Shown: in pieces, positions 1 to 14,100 of the stretch
Layout: each line of letters starts with the position of its first letter
Numbering within the stretch: the first letter of the stretch is position 1
Assembly (NCBI RefSeq): GCF_022458985.1
Contig: NC_061779.1
Coordinates: forward strand, 11,916,501 to 11,980,500
Source: Mugil cephalus
Lineage: Eukaryota; Chordata; Actinopteri; Mugiliformes; Mugilidae
DNA length: 64,000 nucleotides
Direction: 5' to 3'
Notes under the pieces: generated by a model
What the model was told of the DNA's origin: nothing
The model's database searches: none
The model's input: only the letters and a program-made list of their open reading frames with translations
Program-made: the position numbers and the translations under genes

Positions 1-1805
1 TCTACCACAAGCTGGTGATTCCACATAAAGCTATCACGGGTTTGTTTAAGCCAGTTCTTTACAGATAAATCACTTAACTTTGTGTTATAAAGTGGCATCG
101 TTCTGCGACACGGTCAGGCTTTCTCACATTTGTGTATCAGTGAATTCAGGACAAATTCAGTTTCGGTAAATTTTGGTCACTTTTATTGACCAATAGCAAC
201 CTTTTTTTTTTGACAGTGTGCAGGTTTGGGGGTAAAGGAGATGACGCAGATTTTGAAATTTTGCTCCCTCAGCCATATTAACTGAAAAATCAGGTGCTCC
301 TTGAAAGAGGAACTTTGGAGACTGTTGAGAGACGGACGTTCATGGTGTGTGTGTGTGAGGACGCGTGAACTTCTCGTCTTGGCACCTCACCCTTTTCTCC
401 TAAAACATCACTGAGACATTATTCCAAGACCAAAATGCTAGATGGGCATAAACAAGAAGCTAATGACGATAGAAGCAGCAGTTTTCTTCTTCTTGCAGGT
501 TAAAGGTCAGTATGCAGTGCAACTAAACCTGTGTTTTTAGTGCATCATCAGGCTCCTAAAAGAAAACTTGTACTTTTTTTTTTTTTGGTGTGAACAGGTA
601 ATAAGAACATGGGACTAAAACAATATAAATTATTTATTCAGTTTACCATGTAGAGCAGTTAGAACTACTGAGTAAAAAGAAACATACTGTATGGTGTGTT
701 TCCTTTTTCTTTATCTCCATCTGGATTTTTGGAAACATTTTTTAAATAACCCGATGCGTCCAACTAAATAAACCTCCAAAAAAAAATTTCAGTAAACAGG
801 TCTTTGATTTTCCACAAGAAGATCCCCCGGATTTACTGCGTATGAAACCGAGTGCTTTTTCTTTCAGTGATCAGGCCTTGATTAATCATCTGATAGCACA
901 GAGCTGCTTCTGGTTAACGTTATACAAGGCTGCACACATCCAGGAAACACAACGCCGTACAAAACTGATCCAGCGAGACAGAGATGGAGAGCGAGAGTAC
1001 CAGAGATGACATTCTGAACCGCAGACATTTTGAGATTGACCTGTCATCTCAGATGGTCTGTGTGTGGCTCCGCGGAGCAGCAGCTATGAACTGCTGAAGA
1101 GCATTTCTCTTCTGACATTCCCCAATATGAGAAGAGCCCAGATAATTCCAAAGTCATTCCAAGTTTACCAAAGCAGGTTGTTTCTCCCCTAAAAAGTCAC
1201 AGTCTATGTTACTCAACGCGGTCCCAGCTCAGCGTTTCGGAGAGTTTTCTGTCTGCCTTGCAAAATAAACAGGTCTCTCCCTAATGCCCCCTTTTTGCCC
1301 CCTCCCCTCGTCCCTTTCCGTCCCCCTCTCTCGCTGTCATAGTTGCTCATTCGCAGGTTGATGGGAGGCATCAGAAGAGATGAGTAAGAGGCATCTGAGA
1401 CAAGAGTGTGAGAGACACGGCGCGATATCGGTGGAGAGCGACGTCTCTCCGAGAGCCTGTCTCTGGTCATATCAACAACCGGGAGACAACAGATGATGCA
1501 GAAGAAAGGATAACGGGGGCAAACACCCGGGGGCAATATGGCAACGTGGGGAGGTTACCGTAGATCAAGAGTGCACGGGGCACAGGGGTCATCAACCAGA
1601 GTGTGAGTTGGCTCTCCAGCTCATGTCCCATCATTTAAAACTGTGCTTTTGTGCGCCTGGTGCCCCCTCCCCTTCTCCACTTGCCATTCTCTTCCTGCCC
1701 AATCATTCTCTACATGCGGACCCTCCGTCAACAAGATCTGCACTGACAGGGCCTAGCTGCATGCGTACACTCTGACCGACTGCTCTTTTTGACTTTGTGT
1801 ACGCG

Positions 1806-1828
1806 TTTGTGTGCGTGTGTGTGTGTGC
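1806..1828. repeat. GT microsatellite
   Basis: Interrupted (GT)n tract read directly from the sequence. Confidence 0.8.
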
Positions 1829-3591
1829 ATGCCCCGTGCGTACGTTCGTGTGCGAAGGGAGGCGGCGGGGAGGGGGAGCACGTCTCTTTTCCTGGCCTCT
1901 GAAGGGCCTGATTTTTGTGGCAGGGCTGTCAGATCTCTGTTCCCTCCATGCCAGATCAATGCCAGCACCGAGTAAGTGGCAGCGCCTGATGAGAGCCACC
2001 CGCCCCTCTGACGGGTGCCCGCCACGACAGGGAATATGTTCCTCCAAACAGCAAGCTGGTAGCAACCGGGTGATGCACACGCAGAGAGGCAGTACAGAGG
2101 GGAAATTGATTCTTTCACTGCAAGGGAGCAGGTTTTGTTGAAGGTATCGACAAACTAGATTTGGCAGGTACCAAGACCTCATGTCTCAATGTGCATTTTT
2201 TTTTTGTTATTTAAGTTGCATGTGAATTATATGGTTTTGGAATATTAACTACAAAACACATTTACAGGTGATTCCTTCAAAATAAACAACATTTTCTTTC
2301 ATTTTACCAAATAAGAGTCTCCTAAATCATCATGATTGAAAAAAAAAAATAATTAAATTTTTTTTTTTTAAAAATAGTAATTTATCAATATTCATGACTA
2401 CAGCAGCTTCAAGTATAAATATGTTGCTCCCCAAAATGCTGGTGGCCAGTAATTTATACAGTGCGCAGCTCTGATTCATTATCAGTAATAAAACACTTGG
2501 TACATGTGGCATATAAGTGAGAGGAGTGGGTCTGTTTGCAGACTGTTGCATGAGGAACTTGACAAATACATCATTAAAGCCCCATAAAGCGGATTAAAAC
2601 CCCTCAGAAAACAATGCAGAACAAATTGATTGCGAATCAATAAATATTCGTTCGCTGTAATTTTCTATTCCATCATTGTGTTTTGACATGGGAGTACCTC
2701 ATCATCATGGAGGCAAAATAGCTCATGGTGAATAGTAGCACCTTCTCCTTAACAGTTGTTTGGTCTAATGCAATAAATTTCCCCCCCTCCTCCCCGCACG
2801 CACTTTTCACCAAAAGCCAGATGCAGAAGACAGGATAAAGGGACGGGCAACAGAGCGAGGCATTTAATGCACGACACCAGAGCCATAACACTAAGTAGAT
2901 GCTGCCCACTTAAATCTTTACATTCTTCATTCACTTTAGCTCACCAAACACGACAGTCCCCATAGGCGAGTAATGAATAATCATTAGCAAAAGGTCCACA
3001 AATTATTGATGTAAAATAAGCAATGATTCTTTTTTTTGTTTCGCAATTTATTGCCATTAACAAGTAACTTGCAATCCAATAAATGTCAGCATGGCTTTCA
3101 GTTAATTAAAGGGAAAGATATTATACAGTAATGCAGGGTGGCGTTTATATCTCGATTTCCACAGACTGCAATTTACTGCTGAGCCTTTATTTGAAGGGAC
3201 CCACAAATAATGGCTATTAAGCCGTCAGGGGATGGACAGGGGATCACATTAATGAAATTAGATAAGGTGGAATGGTGATCTACACAGCCCGGACTCTGGA
3301 GGCACACAAACCCGCGCAGACATGCTGCACATAAGCGTGACACATTAGTGAGTGCGTGCTGTTTAGCTTTTCTCCCTTTCTGTTGCTTTTCATTCCCCTG
3401 ACCTGCTTGGCTCTTGTTTTCGTTTTTCCTCTTTCTTGCCTTCACCTTTTCTGCACTTTGTCCAAACACCAGCCGGAGCCCAGCTCGGTGTTCGACATGG
3501 GGGCCTGTCACCTCATCAGGGAAAGTTTTGCTGTTTGTCCTGAGCACTCCAGGCAGCCAGTCAGTCCATCAACCCCACCATCAACACTGCC

Positions 3592-3620
3592 AACACACAC
3601 ACACACGCGCGCGCATGCAC
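3592..3620. repeat. CA/CG microsatellite
   Basis: (AC)n passing into (GC)n, an alternating purine-pyrimidine run. A second (CA)n lies at 3781-3810 and a purine-only GA-rich tract at 3895-3970. Confidence 0.85.
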
Positions 3621-3780
3621 GCATACGTGTCCACATCTCCCCCACTAACAGGGAGGTGTCACTCGGGGAGGCAGCTGCAGTCGCCGGTGTGACGGCTCTC
3701 CTCAAATCAGAGACCCTCGTCCCTGTCAACAGCAACCTGGCCCCGAGGCTACCACTGTCACACGGCGTACACCCCATCCG

Positions 3781-3810
3781 AACACACACACACGCACACA
3801 AACACACACG
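3781..3810. repeat. CA microsatellite
   Basis: Interrupted (CA)n tract read directly. Confidence 0.85.
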
Positions 3811-3894
3811 GCCCGACGAGGGGGACGATGAAGAGGAGACGGAGGAGGGGGGCGGCTGCGTTCTATCCGGAGAGCTGATTTCCACTGTATTAGG

Positions 3895-3970
3895 GGAGCA
3901 GGGTGAAGAACAAGAAGGGAGAGAGAGAGAGAGGGGAAAAAGGGGGAGAAGGAAGGATGAAGGGAGGGTT
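3895..3970. repeat. GA-rich purine tract
   Basis: Nearly uninterrupted purine run containing (GA)n at about 3917-3934. Confidence 0.75.
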
Positions 3971-4969
3971 GAGGGATGTGTGTTTTAGTTAGAACAGTGG
4001 GCCTGATTTCCTTACTGACAGAGAGGGCCAATTATTAGCCGTGACAGTTTAGGGAAATTGACTGTGAATGTGATGGGACAGATAGGAGCCGAGCAGATAG
4101 GGGGACTGATAATTACGCGACAGACGCCCAAGTCAGGTAGAAATACAGCTGCAGCTCACTCTGTTTAATGTGTACAAACACAGAGAAGAACATTTCTGGT
4201 TCACCTGCCGGACGGTCGTTTTCAACAGATAACAAAATACCCCTTAATGTTTCGTTTTTGGCTTTGTTCGGGGCCCGCTCAGCCCTGCTTTCTCTCTTGT
4301 GTTCATGTGTATGAATGACTCGCCCCGTATTTGTACTGGCAGCAAACATAAGAGGACCTCTGCGCAATCAGACAAGGTGCCGATACCTCAGTCATGTGAC
4401 AGTGACTTCCTGTCTGTATGTCAGACAGCAACTGAAGGCTTGTCAATACAAGCTCGTGCTCACATCCTTTCCCAGCTCCTCAAATACGAACGCACAAGGC
4501 CAGTATAGAACTGTGGAAACTGATTCCTACTTTTATCTCTTCATGTACTCACGATTCTTCTACGGTAAAGATTAAAACTCAAATGAACCATATTTATTTG
4601 ACAGTGACATGATAACATTTGAGGAACCTGGGTCAGACCGTGACTTTCTTTTTACCTCGGACTAGCAGCGTTTAGTGTAAGTTTTCACATCCCAAAAATA
4701 CTGCATAACTATGTGCTAGTTTTTTAATTTTTTAAAAATCACTTACTTCAAAGTAGCTCGGTTTCGTTCTGATTTCGCGTTTTGGCTCCACAGTCTGGCA
4801 GACTCACAGTGAGCCTGGAGGCTATTTCAAAGGGCAACACTGCCCTCCTATGTCTGCACGGTGCTACTAAAATGTGACAGCTGTGCCTGTTTTATTTCCA
4901 AATGCATGTGTTACAATTAAACACACTGAAATCTTTCCAAAACATAAGAAAAACGGAGTGATGCAAGTA

Positions 4970-5158
4970 CAGAGAATGGACAAGGGCCTTCTGAGGGTGT
5001 CCTGTGGTGTCTGGGAACAGAATGTTAATATTGGGGGGCTGTAGATCTACAGACTCTGTCTGTCCACAGATACTTGATCAGTTTGGTATCTAGTGAATTT
5101 GGAGGCCAGGTCAACACCTTCTCCTGTCAGGGGTCATAATGTTGTGGCATAGTGGTGT
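4970..5158 (-). mobile_element. Tc1-like DNA transposon remnant, internally deleted
   Basis: The stretch matches copies at 10679-11056 and 63389-63650. Shared landmarks are the CTTCTGAGGGTGTCCTGTGG block, the block ending in CTTGATCAGTTTGGTATCTA, and the distal end GGTCATAATGTTGTGGCATA. Read on the minus strand it carries decayed C-terminal Tc1 transposase sequence (the NSPDLNPIEHLWD region in the family). The rest of the transposase is missing and the coding part joins the terminal-repeat region directly, so this is a deletion derivative. The family assignment is from memory of fish Tc1 consensus sequences and was not checked against a database. Confidence 0.7.
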
Positions 5159-8116
5159 AAATGATGAGTGGTATAGGTGCAAATATTCCATGCCTTGTAA
5201 AGACACTTTTAATTATTTCACAATGAAAAACACGTTTGTTCTGCAATCCTGTCTTATACCGAAATTCACCATGAAGCCAACAACATTTTCATGCAGCATC
5301 AGATACGTTTGTTTGGACTAATAAATGCTCCTCGTAGTTACTACAGGCCATCTAGCCTCTGCTAAACATTTCCCATTGATCACAGCAAAGCCCCCATTGG
5401 CAGGTCTAATTCATTTACGAACTTGTCATTCCACATCATCGATTGAGTTGTCCTTCATCCCAGCTTTAATTATATGCAAAGATAAAAGATTTTCTCATTA
5501 TTGTGTTTAATCTAATGAAAAGGCCCCGTGCTACAGCGGAGGCCGGTTCAGGGGTCCAGACTATTGACCTTGGAGGGCACAACTAGAGGATGAACGTTTT
5601 TAATTAGACAGAGCAAATGGCTTTGGGAAGGAAAGTCTTAAGCTGTTTGTTAGGCTAGTGAGTGGGACAGGTTGGCACAGTTTAATAGATCTCAGCGGGT
5701 CACTGTCGCTCACCTCTATTGACTAAGACTCCGCCCTTATCAGTGTTTAAAATGCAGACAAATCTGCCTAAAAGGGTATTTAATTTAGCATTAACGCTTT
5801 TCACACCTCTCATTACGTTCTGGTGCTTGGTTCATCTGAATTAAGATATTTAATGCACACAGCATTTTTTACTGTCTCAAACCGTTCATTCGATCAGCAT
5901 TTAAAAACTCACATAATAAAACCCACAAACCTTTGTTTGTTTGTACAGTTTGTTACTATCTTATCAGTATTTCAGTCCTCATTCTGACGTTGATGTGTAC
6001 ATATGGTCCATTTTTCCCTTTTCACTTGACATCGCTCCTCTCTTACTCTTATCTTATGAGTCAGCTGCTCCATAACATATATTTCACTCACTAGCTTCAG
6101 CCATTCATCTTGTGTTGCTGGATCCGACTCGTATCATCTCTTTGTGATAGTTTTTTTTTTTACAAGCTGCTGACAAGATTTTGAACAGGTATATCTTCCC
6201 CTGACACTATGTTCCCTATATATCCCCCATATCATACTGACACAATACAGCACTTTACATGACTTGTGTAAATGTTCTTCCCAGAACTGCAAGATTTGGC
6301 AGTATTTTTTATTTGCAAAAATGTGAATGTGATTTCTTCAGGATGACTGTGCCAGTTTTAATCATCCAAAATTGCACCAAAATTTGAAGATGAAGTTGAT
6401 TTGAATGAGGTGACACCTCATTTATGAACTGTTGAGCATTGTGTGTGCTGGTATGTTGTTGCACTTTGTACAGTAATAGAAAGAATATAAATATGATATA
6501 TTGATTTCATCTGTAAAAAATATAAATGGACACTGATTTTAATTATAAACATTTGTTTTTTGTTTTCTTTTCTTCATTCTTGCTAACTTAAATTTCATAT
6601 GCGGAAATTTAGACTTAGAATGTGTAAGTTCTGGTGCACATACTGTATTACTGTGTGTTGCAGGATCTTACACTAAATGCCAGCCTAATTAATTCATAAA
6701 AAAAAGTATTTTATACCCACTCACATGTCGTCAGACGTGGGGTCAGACTGTGATTCACACTTTGGAAAAACCTTTTCAGGCACGCAGGATGAGATTTCAC
6801 GTAATAACACTTGAGAATCCTTTGAGGTATTTCATGTTGTTGCAGTCAAGCAATGCAAGTATAGCATGACTCAGGTAGCAGAGCATTAATCTGTGGTGGT
6901 CACTCAGAAATATGACCAAAGTGTAAGTTTAAAACCAAACAGATGCAATGAGCAGGATGCACCATTAGAGGACAGTACTGCTTCATGTGCAAACTGTACA
7001 GCCAAGCATTTCTAACAGCACCTAATAAAAACACTATGCAGTAAGAAAAAAAAAACTGACATAGCAAAACAGGTATTTGACTTAGATGTGACTTACACTC
7101 CTTACATTATCTTAATTTACAATTTTGGCTTGATCATAACAAACACTTATAAAATCGGACACTCACATCACACCTACCAAACCAGCGTGTCACCAGCTTT
7201 ATTGGCACTTCAACAAAATTATGATCACTGAGACAGAGCAGACCACTTGGATCCAAATATAAAAAGATCAAGGACACCAGCTAAATAAATTTGTAAGAAC
7301 GCGGTTGGCACATAACACCGTTGCTCGATACTGTCGCACCGCTCAATTTCTGAAATATGCTAAAATATCTCAATAACGGGGCAGCGCACAAAAATAGGCC
7401 ACTCTAGCAAATACTTGAGAACGTCATCGCCCTAATGAACAGCACATCATCACGCAAACACAAGACAAAGGAATTGATAATTACACTTTGGAGCAGCTGC
7501 CGCCTCCCGTCATATGATTCTGCACGAGTATTATTGGTTAAATCATTGGACGTTGCATTTATACATTTCTGAGTTAAAGCTGATAACGCTACAAGAGTGT
7601 TTTTTTTTTCTGAGAACACATATTGCAGAACATAATAATCTGTTACATGATTTGGAAATCAAGTCAGTTATCTCCCTATTTAAAGGACTGATGGAACATA
7701 AATAAATGTTCTTCGTTTATTCCATCTAGACTATGAGAAATAGTCCTATATATCTGTATTCAGTGGATAAACACGTTGACACCCATTACTCACCAGTTTA
7801 CACTCATTCAGAAAATTTGGTATGCAACCATCAATGATCTACTTCTTTCCTTTTTTTTTTTTTTTATCTTTCTAAAGGTTGTTGTAAAAAGAAGTGGATG
7901 ATAATATACTGTAGACGTCCGTCCAGCCAGAGCCAGGCTCTGAACCGGTTAATCTGTGCATTTGCACTCATGTGGTCAGGTCAGGTCATTTGATTAACAG
8001 GGCAACCCAGCGGTCCATTTCTCTACCAGACATGCGATCCACTGTAGTGCTCCCTGATTAATCCTCCAGCTCTTTCCACTAGGTGGCATTATGCATTCAC
8101 CGGGCTGTCGGAGACT

Positions 8117-11100
8117 TCATTCATACATTGACTCAGCAAGACCCGTCTGTTTGAAGGTCTCAGCCACCTGTCTGGAGTGCTGCATCTTAGCTGACAGTGC
8201 CTCTAGGATATCATTCTGGTCCACGGCCGTGGCTGTCTGGTAAATGAACGTCCCCATCGACTCGAGGCCCCGCAAACCCAGATTCACTCCGCAACCTGGA
8301 GGATGGGTGGGAGAGGAGAGGACATAACATCACACATGCATCAAATGAAATCTGCCTCTGCAATGCACAATGCATATGCTCATTTTAGACACTAAACAGT
8401 AGCCTTGAAGTCATAGCTATGCTCTAAACAAACAGAACACGCTGATACTTAAATAAATATTAAGAGGAAAAAAAACAGAAAAGCGTCAGCTGAAAGGCCA
8501 CTGAGTGCAGTAATGAGTCATACACCTATCAGTACACTTATGCACACTCCATGCATAAAAAAGATTATTTCCATCTGTCCTTCTTCCAATCTCGACTCTC
8601 AGTTTATCAGAGTTCTGTCTGTTCGGCTAATCTTTAATATTATGTGTCTGCTTTGGGGAGAGAAAGGTGATCACATTGAAATTGCGCCCAGGGAAGGCTG
8701 GATTCCCTTTCTTGGCGACGCAGTAACTGTTCCCTTGTAGACACGTACCTGTGTCAAAATTGAGGACACGCGCCGCCTCGCCCTCCACAGTGACCGCCAC
8801 GTTGTCTCCCTCTATGTAGGCGGCGCTGATCCGCCTGTGTGACAGCTGGATCTCAAAGAGGCGGCGGCTGCACTGCATGTGGTGGAGCGTCACGTCGCTG
8901 AGGCGTGGCTCGATGTCGGTCTTATAGGCGTTGAACGACTGGTGGAAAATGTTCTTCATGATCTGGGGGAACAAAGCAGAGGTAATTTTACAGAATGGGA
9001 AAAAGGTTGCATCGCTGTTTTGTTCTGATGTGACGACGGAAAGCCAGGGAATGTACACACACTTATCAAACAGTAAAGTCTAAACTTGATCATGCTGCCA
9101 CAGGGGAAATATGGAAAAAAAAATCACCAGTTTTCTGATTTCAGAATGAGGCTTTAGGGCAGAAAGGAAAAAGAAAGAGTTCTTCGTAATTCACACAGAG
9201 AAAACCTTCTCTTAAAAGGGAAGTGAAGACTGACAATTGTAATTGTGATTCTTTACAATGTCGCTGATTAATTAATGACCAAGTTGGGCTTAGACAGACT
9301 TTTTTCATCCGCAAGGGAAATTGCTTGGTCACAGTAGCTCAGTTAACCAATGAAACGAGGAAATAGTCCGCAGATTAATCAATAATGAAACAGTCATTTG
9401 CTTTTGGCCTAATTCAAACATTAACTTTTAATATGCTCATGCTCGGTCGAACCAATGTCACACTTTCAAGATAACAGGTTTTGTCTCAACTTTGGATACT
9501 CTCCAGGAGGAAGAAAATCTACGCGGAAACGAAGCAGAGATATTGTCTGCTGACGGCTTTATGGCTTTGCATCGATACAGCGGTAACTGCGGATAATGAC
9601 GCTTCCGCACCGTCTACTTTCCATTCTCCATTCTGCTCGTCTTTGACCCACACTTGCACAGTCAACTGTTACCAAGTAACGGTGCATTTGAATGGCCACC
9701 CACATAGCAACAAGAGCTCCAAGGATGTTCTTGCTACGTACCTGTGTCTGTATTACACTACACTACATGCTTTGGCAGCTGGCAACGCACGATCTGAATG
9801 GCACTTGGCATGGGAACCTGAGGATTTTAACTGAAACGCAAACTGCCAAGAAGTTGTAACAGCACCCACAGCCTGCTGTTTAGCACAGGAAGGAAAATAA
9901 ATCTGCCCTCCAATTGTTCACTGATTACAAATGAGCACACACACAGAAACAGGTGAGAGGTCTACTTTGTCTGTGCCCTCTTTCCACATTTCTTGATTTC
10001 ATACTCTTTTAGGCTCATGAACACTGACTCATTGTGCGGCCGCTCGCACACAAGCACTCACACACACATACGCAAACAAGCGCCCGCTGACATGAATGGA
10101 TTCACACAATAGAGGATCAAAAGCCCTTTGCCGAATGAAGGTGAGGAATAAGTAGACGGGCATGACAGCTCTTTGCTGCGTTTATACTATCCGTCCTTCC
10201 CTTGCATTGACATGGGAACACAGCTGCATGTTCCTCACACTCAGAGCCCCTATCAGCAATAGCATGCAAAAACAAAACAAAACAAAACACAGTCTCACAG
10301 AGGAGTTTGCGGTGTGCCGGAGAAAGCGAACCATCTTGGTGTCCGAGGCAGGGCAGACAAGAGCCATGTAGCGGTTTCTGAAGGTTCCATAGATCTTCAG
10401 GTGGAAGCCGGGCTTGCTTGTCGGGTTTCGGTGCTCTCGGAGGGCCTCCACCCCGTAAGCAGACAGGTCAAAGTAGAGGCTGTGGGCCCGGATCTCAGGA
10501 GTGGGCACCTGAACGGACGGATAAAAAAGGGAGAGAAAGAAGAACTGTTGATTTAGTTATTTCAGAGAGAAACCCAAGTGGTCACTTGGAAATTCCTTCT
10601 GTGTGTGTATACATGGCAAACAAAGCTGATTTGATATCATTGTCTGGACATATCTGATCGGCAAATCTAGTTCTTTAAATACACATATTAGGCCGTAACA
10701 GTGTGTTGTTCTCCCTTGTGCCTCCTAAACAGTTGTGACTCATCGGAGGGTGTCCACTGGTGTCTGGTAACAGAATGATGTTCGTGGGGGCCTTTGGGTC
10801 CTGTGGGTTGAGGGGAGGGACCTCTGCAGATCAGGTTTGTTGCAGTGCATCCCATAGATGCTTGATCCGCTTGGGATGTAGTGAACGTATAAGTCAGGTC
10901 ATGTTCATGTTTTTTTGACTCGTTCCTGTCATTGATTTGGGATGGGGGTTTCTGGTCAGGTCTAAGCAACATCCACAATAATCCCAGGTCCAAAAGTTTC
11001 CCAGCAGAACATCGAATTGTCTTTGTTTTTAATGTTGCGGCTGATCGTTGCACATCAACCCCATAAAACACTCGACTGAGAAACATTTAAAGTGACCCAC

Positions 11101-14100
11101 TATGCACAATCTCTGTCTGTAGGGGCTGTTGTCACTCAAGTGGAGATTAAGAATGGCTGGGTTTTTATTCAGCCGTTCAATCTGGCAGTTATTCCCCATT
11201 TCCCCTCAAGCCAGAATTGATCAGTTTTCTCTTCAATGACATAAACCAGGCAGGTGGGCTCAAACTGCATTTAGAGGAGCCAAGGGAGTTAGTGAGCGAA
11301 CACAGTAGCGGTTGGAAGGCGATGGAAGGGACAGTAGGAACGGCCAGGTCATATCCTGGGAGGTAAATTCAATCACTACAGGAAGCAGCCACAGAGAAAA
11401 GGGGCCAATAAAAGGCAGCCACACAGCCACTGAAGAGAACGTGATATGAATGGTTATGGCGGCATTAAACAACAAAGGACACTGTGCTTGTGTTTAGATG
11501 TTAGTCAGATATCAATTGGGGAGAATTTCCTCAGAATAAGTCCTCTGTGCTGTGAGTGTAACATAATAAAAAGGACAGCCTTTAGTTCAAGTGAGTCATT
11601 CCTAATGAATCATACAGTTATTAACAGTGGCTAATGTCTGCACGGGATCAGGGGAAGGTTACTGCTGTAAATATCTTTTGCAGACATTTTCAGTGTCTCC
11701 AACTCTGTATACCAGCAGAAATGTCTTGAACTGTCTTGTACACGTCTTGTACTCATTTTTTTTTTCTATATCTTGATCGGCAGCATCTAAAAAAAAAAAA
11801 AAAAGATAGCATTTTTGGTTGAGATTTCTCTGTGCTGCATATTTATCTGTTCAGACATTTGTCAGTCTCTTGGTAACGTCACTGAGTCACAATTCAGGGA
11901 ACCATCTGCTTCCATAATGACAAGTAAGATTCTGCGTGCTATGTGGAAAAGCACTGGAGCTGATGTTTTGATATCTTAATTCACATTCGCCTAGCAGGGA
12001 GCAGATTATGGGTCCATCCGGGGGTGGTGGGACGAATGAAAAGCTTTATCGTTGCCATCACCTGCCTCCATCAGAACAACAGCTGCTCTTATCCAGTTCG
12101 ATGACTGAATCAAAACAGTGTCGATGCTGACGGGATCCAACAGCCTGCTGAAATCTGGGTGTTTATATGAGTGGGATATTGTTTTTCAGCTGCTGTCGGC
12201 GGGTCCACGCCAGTGTTTGCCCAGATCATCTTTATGAAGCTTAATATTCCATCTGTTCACTGCGTGCATTCTTTGCACGAGCAGCAACCTGTCGATCACC
12301 GTCTCTGTGTGCACACGTGATCAAATGCATCCTTTCAGTGTATGCCCATGTATGCATAAAAATGTGCTCTGTGTGTGTGCGTGTGTGCGTGTGTTTCCAG
12401 ACCTGTCTCTGGTCTAATCTCTCTATAGTGGCATTAGCCCCATAGGCATGGCAGGACTCCACGGTGTAGTCGGAGCTGATTCCCAGAACAGAGCAGGAGT
12501 CGCCGCACGACCCGTCAGCCACCACGATCACACGCGGCCAGTTATTATGTGGAATCCGCCGCAAGTATTCCTCTGTGAACTAAAACAAGAAAAAAAGTGC
12601 ATAGTTATCCTTGCAACTAACACACTAATTGCACAAGGTTTGGGACAGTAAAATGTGTCAATACTGCATTTTCCACTTAATTGTGGTTGTATAGAAAACT
12701 AATCAGTCAAATACCTGAAAAACTTGCCAGAGGCTCCAAAAGGATTACCAAAGCTTTTAATGTGTATAGGCTAGTTAGTTTATTTTGTAGCTTTCATAGC
12801 CTCGTAACTGGTTCTGGATTCCATTTGAAGGCAGCATAAATCTAAAGTTGTAAACTGCAGTTTATTAGTTTTAGTGTGCGATGCAAAGAATACATCACAC
12901 ACTAAATCGTTTTTCCTGATTACTGACTGCCCTGAGCTCCCTGAGCTGCTGAACATTTTAAAAGCTACTATGTTTATCACAATAACGACCCATTGCTAAT
13001 TTTCTACTAATCAACTACTCAATCAGTTGTTTGAGCTGTGCAGGTGACCATATCAATATTTAAGCTTTATGAAAACATTATCAACTCATCTAGAGATTAG
13101 TTACATTTTGCATTAGCATTCGTTCGACTTGTTCCACCACTATATTTGTCTAACAGGCAGGTGGGTTGTAATTTAATATACCAATGCAAGCCATTAAAAA
13201 GGGGCTCAGAGGTTGTGCTTGTCTTAGCAACTGAACATCTCTCTGAGAGATTTATTACTTGGATGGTGTATGCATCACTGCCTCTCAGTGATACACCAGC
13301 CACTTGGCTGGGCACAGGAGGAGAAAGAGCAAGACAAAGAGAGCTGAGGACAGACTGAGAGACTGAAGAGGAAAGAAAAAAAAACATACAGGGGCGATAA
13401 TGACTCACAGCCAAAGAGATCTATGTTTAATCCATTTAGACTGCACAGAACAGGTGACTTAAAAGAACCATTCCACATTCCCAGACATCTGTAACACTGA
13501 CAGATTAGAAGGGTAAAACTATCTGTCATCAAACACACCGTCCTGTCTAATCAAGAGGAAATGGCAAACTTGGCAGTGACTCTAACTGAAAGTGAAGTTT
13601 GTTGTGATCAAAGACGCCATTGACCTTGTCTTCCATCTTTCAAAGATTGGTGAATCACTAGGTAGCACAGAGGACAGTGGTAAATGAGGAAGGATGGCTC
13701 CGGGCCACAGTTTGTAAGATTAAACTATACTTCTAATGTTTGGTGAGTAGGAAAGAAACACTACCAAAACAACCACAGTGACACTTGGCTGTAATAATAC
13801 TCTATTAAAGTTTAGGCTCTAATTTCCAGCCAACGACACAAATATTCACTGAGCATTTCATCATTGTTAGTCCAGTCCGTGCACAGACAGCTTGTCTTTG
13901 ACAAACTAGTCGGAGGTTGTCGTGTTAGTAGGTTTGGCCTAAATCTGTCTGGAAGGAAGTGTGGGCTGATATGGAGCTCATAATGAGGGGCTGTAAAAAT
14001 GAGCTCAGCCTTTAAATATGACTTGGACAATATTTATTATTAAAATAAAATCATGCACTGGACACAACTGATTTGGTACCATGTAATAAAAATCCAAGGT

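Larger units (their letters stand above)
1..8116. other. Left flank, no gene recognised
   Basis: No exon with recognisable protein similarity was found on either strand. The longer open frames at about 1.7-2.2 kb and 3.4-4.0 kb run through CA/GT and GA low-complexity DNA and are open on both strands, so they look like composition artefacts. The stretch holds microsatellites, one Tc1-like remnant (4970-5158) and AT-rich DNA with TAAT-core motifs that could include enhancers. In human, FRMD4A lies on this side of PRPF18; none of its coding exons was recognised here. A plus-strand TTTATT at 7716-7721 (AATAAA on the minus strand) could be the poly(A) signal of the FAD gene whose stop codon is at 8117. 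Confidence 0.6.

Noticed and set aside
1703-2182. 159-residue open frame on the minus strand
   Set aside because: Overlaps open frames on both strands around a GT repeat and shows no family resemblance or splice context.
3356-3988. 210-residue open frame on the plus strand
   Set aside because: It runs through CA, GC and GA repeats, overlaps open frames on the other strand, and encodes low-complexity HTHTHT- and EEE-type sequence with no domain.
9481-9834. 117-residue plus-strand open frame inside intron 3 of the FAD gene
   Set aside because: No similarity, no start in its annotated frame with good context, no splice evidence.
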